Assembly (NCBI RefSeq): GCF_000513295.1
Contig: NC_023065.1
Span: forward strand, 3,704,501-3,768,500
DNA from: Magnetospirillum gryphiswaldense MSR-1 v2
GTDB taxonomy: Bacteria; Pseudomonadota; Alphaproteobacteria; Rhodospirillales; Magnetospirillaceae
DNA: 64,000 nt
Direction of reading: 5' to 3'
In this document: one piece after another, positions 59,933 to 64,000 of the stretch
Position numbering within the stretch: the stretch's first letter is position 1
How the letters are laid out: each line of letters starts with the position of its first letter
Made by a program: the position numbers and the translations under genes
Notes under the pieces: generated by a model
Databases searched by the model: none
Told to the model about the DNA's origin: nothing
What the model saw: only the letters and a program-made list of their open reading frames with translations

Positions 59933-61669
59933 TCAGCCGTTGCTGACGGTGGGAAAGCGGATGGGCTTGGCCTGCGGCGCCTGATTGCGATAGGCCAGCA
60001 GGCCGTTTTGCCAGTAAAGGCCGTTGACCGCCCAGCCCTTCATGGGGTCGGCCTCGATATTGGCCGGCTGCATGGGCTTGCCGTACAGATAGCCCTGGGC
60101 GTGGCGGACCTTCAGCAATTTCAGCAGATTGGCGGTTTCCGACGTCTCGACGAATTCGGCGATGGTGCCCACCTTGAGGTCGGCGCACAATTGGGCGATG
60201 GCCTTGAGATAGGGTGTCGGCGTGTTCGAGCCCCTGACTTCCTTGATATAGGCGCCATCGATCTTGACGTGATCCACTTCCAGGGCGCGCAGATAGTGGA
60301 AGGCGGCGGAGCCGGCGCCGAAATCGTCCAGGCAAACCTGGAAACCGCCCTTGCGCAGGGATTGCAAGATGGCGTTGACGGCGGGCAAATCGTCCACTTC
60401 CGCCGATTCGGTCAGCTCGAACAGCATGCGCCCGCGTAAATCCGGACAGCCGGCGACCATGGACAGCAGGCGGCGCGCCGTGGGCGCGTGCGACAATGAC
60501 CGCCCCGACAGATTGACGGCGAAACGCAGCGACGGGTTGTTGCCCAGCGGCGAGCGCATGAAATTGATGGCCCGGTTCAAGATGGCCATGTCCAGATTGC
60601 CGACGATGCCGACATTCTCGGCGAAGGTGACGGTTTCAAACGGCGACGATTTGCCGGGAAAGCGCACCAGACATTCAAAATGATGAACCATGTCGGTCCA
60701 CAGATCGACGATGGGCTGGAACACCAGCTCGAACCGGCCCTGGTCGATGACTTCCTTGATCTCGCGCATCTGGCCGACGGTGTCGGACAGGCGCGAGCGC
60801 ACATCCTTGGCCAGATTGTGCAGATTGACCTCTTCGCCCTGGGAAAACCGGTTGAGCGAGTAAAGCAGGGCGTTGGTCGCCTCTTCCGACGAGATGCCGG
60901 CGGCGTCCAGGGCGACGGTGGCCGATTTCACCGGCTCGGGCTGATCGCCGGGCAGGAAGGCGGCGACCAGATCGGTCAGCGCCGCCTCGATGGACGAGGC
61001 GGTGACCGAGGGGGAATGGATGACGCCATAGCGGTTCTCGCCCAATTCACCGGCGGCGTCGCCGCCCATGGACACCGCCTTCAAGCGGTCGCCCAACTCG
61101 GCCATGAACTCGTCGGCCTTGACCGGCCCGGCGGCGGCGCGCACCTGCTCGACCGCCGGCAATTCGACCATGGTCAGCTGATAGGCCTGGTCGGTGTCGG
61201 CGCCGACGCTGCCTTCATCCATCATCCGCCGGGCGAGGACGGAAAAATCCTCGCGGCTCAGCAGGTGGCCGATGGGGGTGCGGTTTTCCTCGGGCACTTC
61301 CAAGGCGGCGGCGTGGGTCAGGGCCAGCAGGCGATGACCCGGCCGGTCCGGGTGGCGATAGCCTGCCAAAGCCACCGGTTTGTTGGGGCGCCCAGGTCCG
61401 CCCGGTGTATGCAGCAGCAGCAGGCGCACCCGCTCGCCTTCGTCCATGCGGTTGAGCGCGCGGTCGATGCGCTCACCGTCCTGGGGGATGAACATGGCCG
61501 AGGCCGGTTGCCCGGTCAACGCGCGGGCCGGCTTGCTGGTCAGGGCCATGGCGGCGCCAACGGCGAAGACGATGGCGCCGTCCTCGTCCACCTCGACCAG
61601 AAGGTCGGCGGCGGCGAAGGCGAAGGCGACATATACTTCGCGTGAAGTGGCGATATCCCCTGCGGCCAT
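59933..61669 (-). CDS. PAS / degenerate GGDEF / EAL protein, probable c-di-GMP phosphodiesterase (second)
   Basis: 578 residues. Same build as the protein at 24856: a PAS-like start (FAFAAADLLVEVDEDGAIVFAVG against FCRADILLELDDDLDVVFAAG), VALAGYRHPD against VALAGYRVPD, a GGDEF-like middle without the motif, and an EAL domain with FECLVRF, AVNLSG, FELTES, LDDFGAG, VKIDG, the Glu in IAEFVE and AQGYLYGKP, so catalysis is likely. AAAGGG lies before the ATG. It is convergent with the Cache gene. Confidence 0.88.
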   Translation of the reverse strand: MAAGDIATSREVYVAFAFAAADLLVEVDEDGAIVFAVGAAMALTSKPARALTGQPASAMFIPQDGERIDRALNRMDEGERVRLLLLHTPGGPGRPNKPVALAGYRHPDRPGHRLLALTHAAALEVPEENRTPIGHLLSREDFSVLARRMMDEGSVGADTDQAYQLTMVELPAVEQVRAAAGPVKADEFMAELGDRLKAVSMGGDAAGELGENRYGVIHSPSVTASSIEAALTDLVAAFLPGDQPEPVKSATVALDAAGISSEEATNALLYSLNRFSQGEEVNLHNLAKDVRSRLSDTVGQMREIKEVIDQGRFELVFQPIVDLWTDMVHHFECLVRFPGKSSPFETVTFAENVGIVGNLDMAILNRAINFMRSPLGNNPSLRFAVNLSGRSLSHAPTARRLLSMVAGCPDLRGRMLFELTESAEVDDLPAVNAILQSLRKGGFQVCLDDFGAGSAAFHYLRALEVDHVKIDGAYIKEVRGSNTPTPYLKAIAQLCADLKVGTIAEFVETSETANLLKLLKVRHAQGYLYGKPMQPANIEADPMKGWAVNGLYWQNGLLAYRNQAPQAKPIRFPTVSNG

Positions 61670-61754
61670 GGTGCCCTTTGCCCGCCTGCAATTATTGGAA
61701 TGACTATGGCATGCTGCGCACCGCCGGGCCAGTGTCGATATGTGCCGCCAAGGC

Positions 61755-61783
61755 TTGCAATTCGCCCCCCTTGCGTTTATAAG
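61755..61783 (+). promoter_or_regulatory. Sigma-70 promoter candidate of rpmI-rplT
   Basis: TTGCAA (61755-61760) and TATAAG (61778-61783) with a 17-base spacer, about 90 bases before the rpmI start. The 200-base gap between the divergent EAL gene and rpmI holds no other gene. Confidence 0.55.
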
Positions 61784-61871
61784 CTTCCTCCTTCAAGCGC
61801 GCGTGGGCCTGTAAGGGCATGCCCCGCCGCTTGTGTATCGCAGTGAAACCCTTTTCGCGAAGGAAGCGAAA

Positions 61872-62078
61872 ATGCCCAAGATGAAAACCAAGAGCGCCGC
61901 CAAGAAGCGGTTCAAGCTCACCGCGTCCGGCAAGGTCAAGGCCGGCGCCGCCAACAAGCGCCACTGCCTGTCGGCCAAGCCGAACGACATGAAGCGTCAA
62001 GCCCGCGGCACCTTCATCCTGTTCAAGGCTGATGGTGAGAAGGTCAAGCAATACTACCTGCCGAACGGAGCTAAGTAA
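61872..62078 (+). CDS. rpmI: 50S ribosomal protein L35
   Basis: 68 residues. [20 protein letters not shown] and a [16 protein letters not shown] block are the L35 signature. A GAAGGAAGCG ribosome site precedes the ATG. Its stop shares one base with the rplT start (TAATG). infC is not immediately upstream, unlike in many bacteria. Confidence 0.97.
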   Translation: MPKMKTKSAAKKRFKLTASGKVKAGAANKRHCLSAKPNDMKRQARGTFILFKADGEKVKQYYLPNGAK

Positions 62079-62434
62079 TGGCGCGCGTCAAGCGGGGCGT
62101 AACCACTCACGCCCGTCACAAGAAGATTTTGAAGCTGGCCAAGGGTTTCCGTGGCCGCTCCTCCACCTGCTTCCGTGTGGCCATCGAAAAGGTCGAAAAG
62201 GCGCTGCGTTACGCCTATCGCGACCGTCGGGCCAAGAAGCGTAATTTCCGTGCCCTGTGGATCCAGCGTATCAACGCCGGTACCCGTCAGTACGGCATGC
62301 CCTATTCCCGCTTCATGAATGGCCTGAAGAAGGCCGGTATCGTGCTGGACCGCAAGGTGCTGGCCGACATCGCCGCGCGCGAGCCGGAATCCTTCAAGTC
62401 GTTGGTGCAAAAGGCCGAGGCGGCCCTGGGCTAA
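62078..62434 (+). CDS. rplT: 50S ribosomal protein L20
   Basis: 118 residues: [34 protein letters not shown] and [18 protein letters not shown] split over conserved blocks. Standard length. L20 often represses its own operon by binding the leader. It is coupled to rpmI. Confidence 0.98.
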   Translation: MARVKRGVTTHARHKKILKLAKGFRGRSSTCFRVAIEKVEKALRYAYRDRRAKKRNFRALWIQRINAGTRQYGMPYSRFMNGLKKAGIVLDRKVLADIAAREPESFKSLVQKAEAALG

Positions 62435-62467
62435 GGCTCTGCGCGACGAAGCAGGTCTGTTTTGCTT

Positions 62468-62497
62468 AAGGGGGCTGCCCAGCGGGCGGCCCCCTTT
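62468..62497 (+). terminator. Terminator or attenuator before pheS
   Basis: AAGGGGGCTGCCC (62468-62480) pairs with GGGCGGCCCCCTT (62484-62496) along 13 bp with one G-U, loop AGC. The T run is short because it is part of the stem. No leader peptide rich in Phe was found, so tRNA-attenuation is not supported. Confidence 0.65.
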
Positions 62498-62518
62498 CGT
62501 GTCCGAAAGGGATGACGC

Positions 62519-63598
62519 ATGGACGAGTTGGAGAGTATCCGTGCCGAGGCTTTGGCTTCGGTCGCCGCCGCTGACACCATCGAGGCGCTGGAAACCGCCC
62601 GCGTCGCCGCCTTGGGCAAAAAGGGCAGTATCTCCGCCCTGATGGGCGCGCTCGGCAAGATGGACCCGGACGCGCGCAAGGCCGCCGGTGCGGCCATGAA
62701 CAAGGTCAAGGACGAGGTGGCCGAAGCCATCAACGTCGCCAAGACTTTGCTTGAGGCCAAGGCGTTGGATCAGCGGCTGGCGCGGGAAAAGCTTGACGTC
62801 ACCTTGCCGGTACGCCCCGATACCCTGGCGGGCCGGGTCCACCCCATTTCCCAGGTGATGGAGGAGATGGCCGCCATCTTCGCCCAGATGGGCTTCGACG
62901 TGGCCGAAGGTCCGGATATCGAGGACGATTTCCACAATTTCACCGCGCTCAACATCCCGGCGGAACATCCCGCCCGGCAGATGCATGACACCTTCTATTT
63001 CGGCGAGCGCGACGATGGGTCCCGTCATCTGCTGCGCACCCATACCAGCCCGGTGCAGATCCGCACCATGCTGGGGAAGAAGCCGCCCATCCGCATCATC
63101 GCGCCCGGTCGCACCTATCGCTGCGATTCCGACATGACCCATACGCCCATGTTCCATCAGATCGAGGGGCTGGTGATCGACAAGACCACCAATATGGGCC
63201 ATTTGAAGGGCTGCCTGCTGGAATTCGTCACCACCTTCTTCGAGGTCGACGAAGTGCCGGTGCGTTTCCGCCCCAGCTTCTTCCCCTTCACCGAACCGTC
63301 GGCGGAAGTGGATATCGGCTGTTCGCGCGAAGGCGGCGAACTCAAGATCGGCAAGGGCGCCAGCTGGCTGGAAATCGGCGGCTCGGGCATGGTCCATCCC
63401 AACGTCCTGAAGGCCTGCGGCCTCGACCCGGATGAGTGGCAGGGCTTCGCCTTCGGCATGGGCGTCGAGCGCATGGCCATGCTGAAATACGGCATCCCCG
63501 ATCTGCGTACCTTCTTCGATTCCGACATGCGCTGGCTGAAGCATTACGGCTTCGTGCCGCTGGACGTGCCGACCCTGGCCGGAGGGCTGACCCGATGA
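62519..63598 (+). CDS. pheS: Phenylalanyl-tRNA synthetase alpha subunit
   Basis: 359 residues. An N-terminal coiled coil, then the class II core: [72 protein letters not shown]. It charges tRNA-Phe with PheT. GAAAGGG lies before the ATG. The stop overlaps pheT. Confidence 0.98.
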   Translation: MDELESIRAEALASVAAADTIEALETARVAALGKKGSISALMGALGKMDPDARKAAGAAMNKVKDEVAEAINVAKTLLEAKALDQRLAREKLDVTLPVRPDTLAGRVHPISQVMEEMAAIFAQMGFDVAEGPDIEDDFHNFTALNIPAEHPARQMHDTFYFGERDDGSRHLLRTHTSPVQIRTMLGKKPPIRIIAPGRTYRCDSDMTHTPMFHQIEGLVIDKTTNMGHLKGCLLEFVTTFFEVDEVPVRFRPSFFPFTEPSAEVDIGCSREGGELKIGKGASWLEIGGSGMVHPNVLKACGLDPDEWQGFAFGMGVERMAMLKYGIPDLRTFFDSDMRWLKHYGFVPLDVPTLAGGLTR

Positions 63599-64000
63599 AA
63601 TTCACCCTGTCGTGGCTGAAGGCCCATCTGGAGACCGATGCCTCCCTGGCCGAGATCGATGCCCGCCTGACCATGCTGGGCCTGGAGGTGGAGGACATCC
63701 ACGATCCGGCCAAGGATTTGGCCGGCTTCACCATCGCCCGTATCGTCGAGGCGGAACCGCACCCCAATGCCGACCGCCTGCGCGTGTGCAAGGTCGATAC
63801 CGGCAGCGGCATCATCCAGGTGGTGTGCGGCGCCCCCAATGCCCGAGCCGATATCAAGGTGATCCTGGCGCAGCCGGGCTGCTTCATCCCGGTCAGCGGC
63901 GAAAAGCTGAAAAAGGGCAATGTGCGCGGTGTGGAAAGCCAGGGCATGATGTGTTCCTGGCGCGAGCTGAAACTGGGCGAGGACCATGACGGTATCGCCG
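63595..64000 (+). CDS. pheT: Phenylalanyl-tRNA synthetase beta subunit (5' part, runs off the window)
   Basis: The first 135 residues are present: [20 protein letters not shown], then the tRNA-binding (EMAP-like) domain with [28 protein letters not shown] and [17 protein letters not shown]. The ATG overlaps the pheS stop by four bases (ATGA). The remainder lies beyond 64000. Confidence 0.95.
   Translation, partial: MKFTLSWLKAHLETDASLAEIDARLTMLGLEVEDIHDPAKDLAGFTIARIVEAEPHPNADRLRVCKVDTGSGIIQVVCGAPNARADIKVILAQPGCFIPVSGEKLKKGNVRGVESQGMMCSWRELKLGEDHDGIA

Noticed and set aside
62435-62518. Phe-codon leader peptide for pheST attenuation
   Set aside because: No short frame with a Phe run was found before the stem; only a terminator-like hairpin is supported.

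Overview
The window looks like chromosomal DNA of an alphaproteobacterium of the Rhodospirillales, most like a Magnetospirillum. The reasons are high GC, the flagellar order fliF-fliG-fliH-fliN-flbD-flhA-flhF-flhG, an Irr-type Fur protein, GTTC-N7-GTTC boxes of the alphaproteobacterial LexA type, many c-di-GMP proteins and dispersed palindromic repeats. The genus is inferred from general resemblance. No magnetosome, rRNA or tRNA gene and no CRISPR array was seen.

Layout. 1-1.15 kb: the end of an unidentified gene, then IS630-family copy A. 1.17-11.97 kb (minus): one flagellar operon for the MS ring, C ring, export gate, placement proteins and a FliK-like protein; flhA carries a one-base frameshift. 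12.1-14.5 kb: an orphan periplasmic amino-acid-binding protein divergent from a diguanylate cyclase. 14.7-24.8 kb: maeB, mgtE, a promoter-plus-hairpins stretch that may be an unannotated RNA, a GNAT enzyme, a 49-residue SDHAF4-type protein, xseA, purD, an AlkD-like protein, a LysR regulator and a drug/metabolite exporter. 24.9-30.7 kb: an EAL protein, then a tightly coupled signalling set (histidine kinase, receiver, secreted Cache protein, receiver, HPt).

30.9-40.6 kb (plus): the classic rimP-nusA-ylxR-infB-rbfA-truB-rpsO-pnp translation/RNA-decay cluster, with a strong terminator before it, a palindromic element inside it and a long hairpin in the pnp leader. 40.7-49.8 kb: glycerophosphodiesterase, nitronate monooxygenase family protein, Irr, TlpA-type thioredoxin, argH-lptM-lysA, a DUF4175 protein and a thioesterase. 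49.8-55.2 kb: an island with a small basic protein, an S24 repressor, podovirus-type virion genes (connector, Bbp19-like, scaffold) and a ParA ATPase. GTTC-N7-GTTC boxes stand on both sides of the repressor, so the island may be damage-inducible. It is the best candidate for something undescribed.

55.2-64 kb: IS630 copy B (apparently identical to A, same orientation), a secreted Cys-rich protein, a Tat-exported dienelactone hydrolase, a MATE exporter, a second secreted Cache protein, a second EAL protein paralogous to the first, rpmI-rplT, and pheS-pheT (pheT runs off the end). Both IS copies sit in the TA of a TAA stop codon, so neither changed the reading frame it hit.
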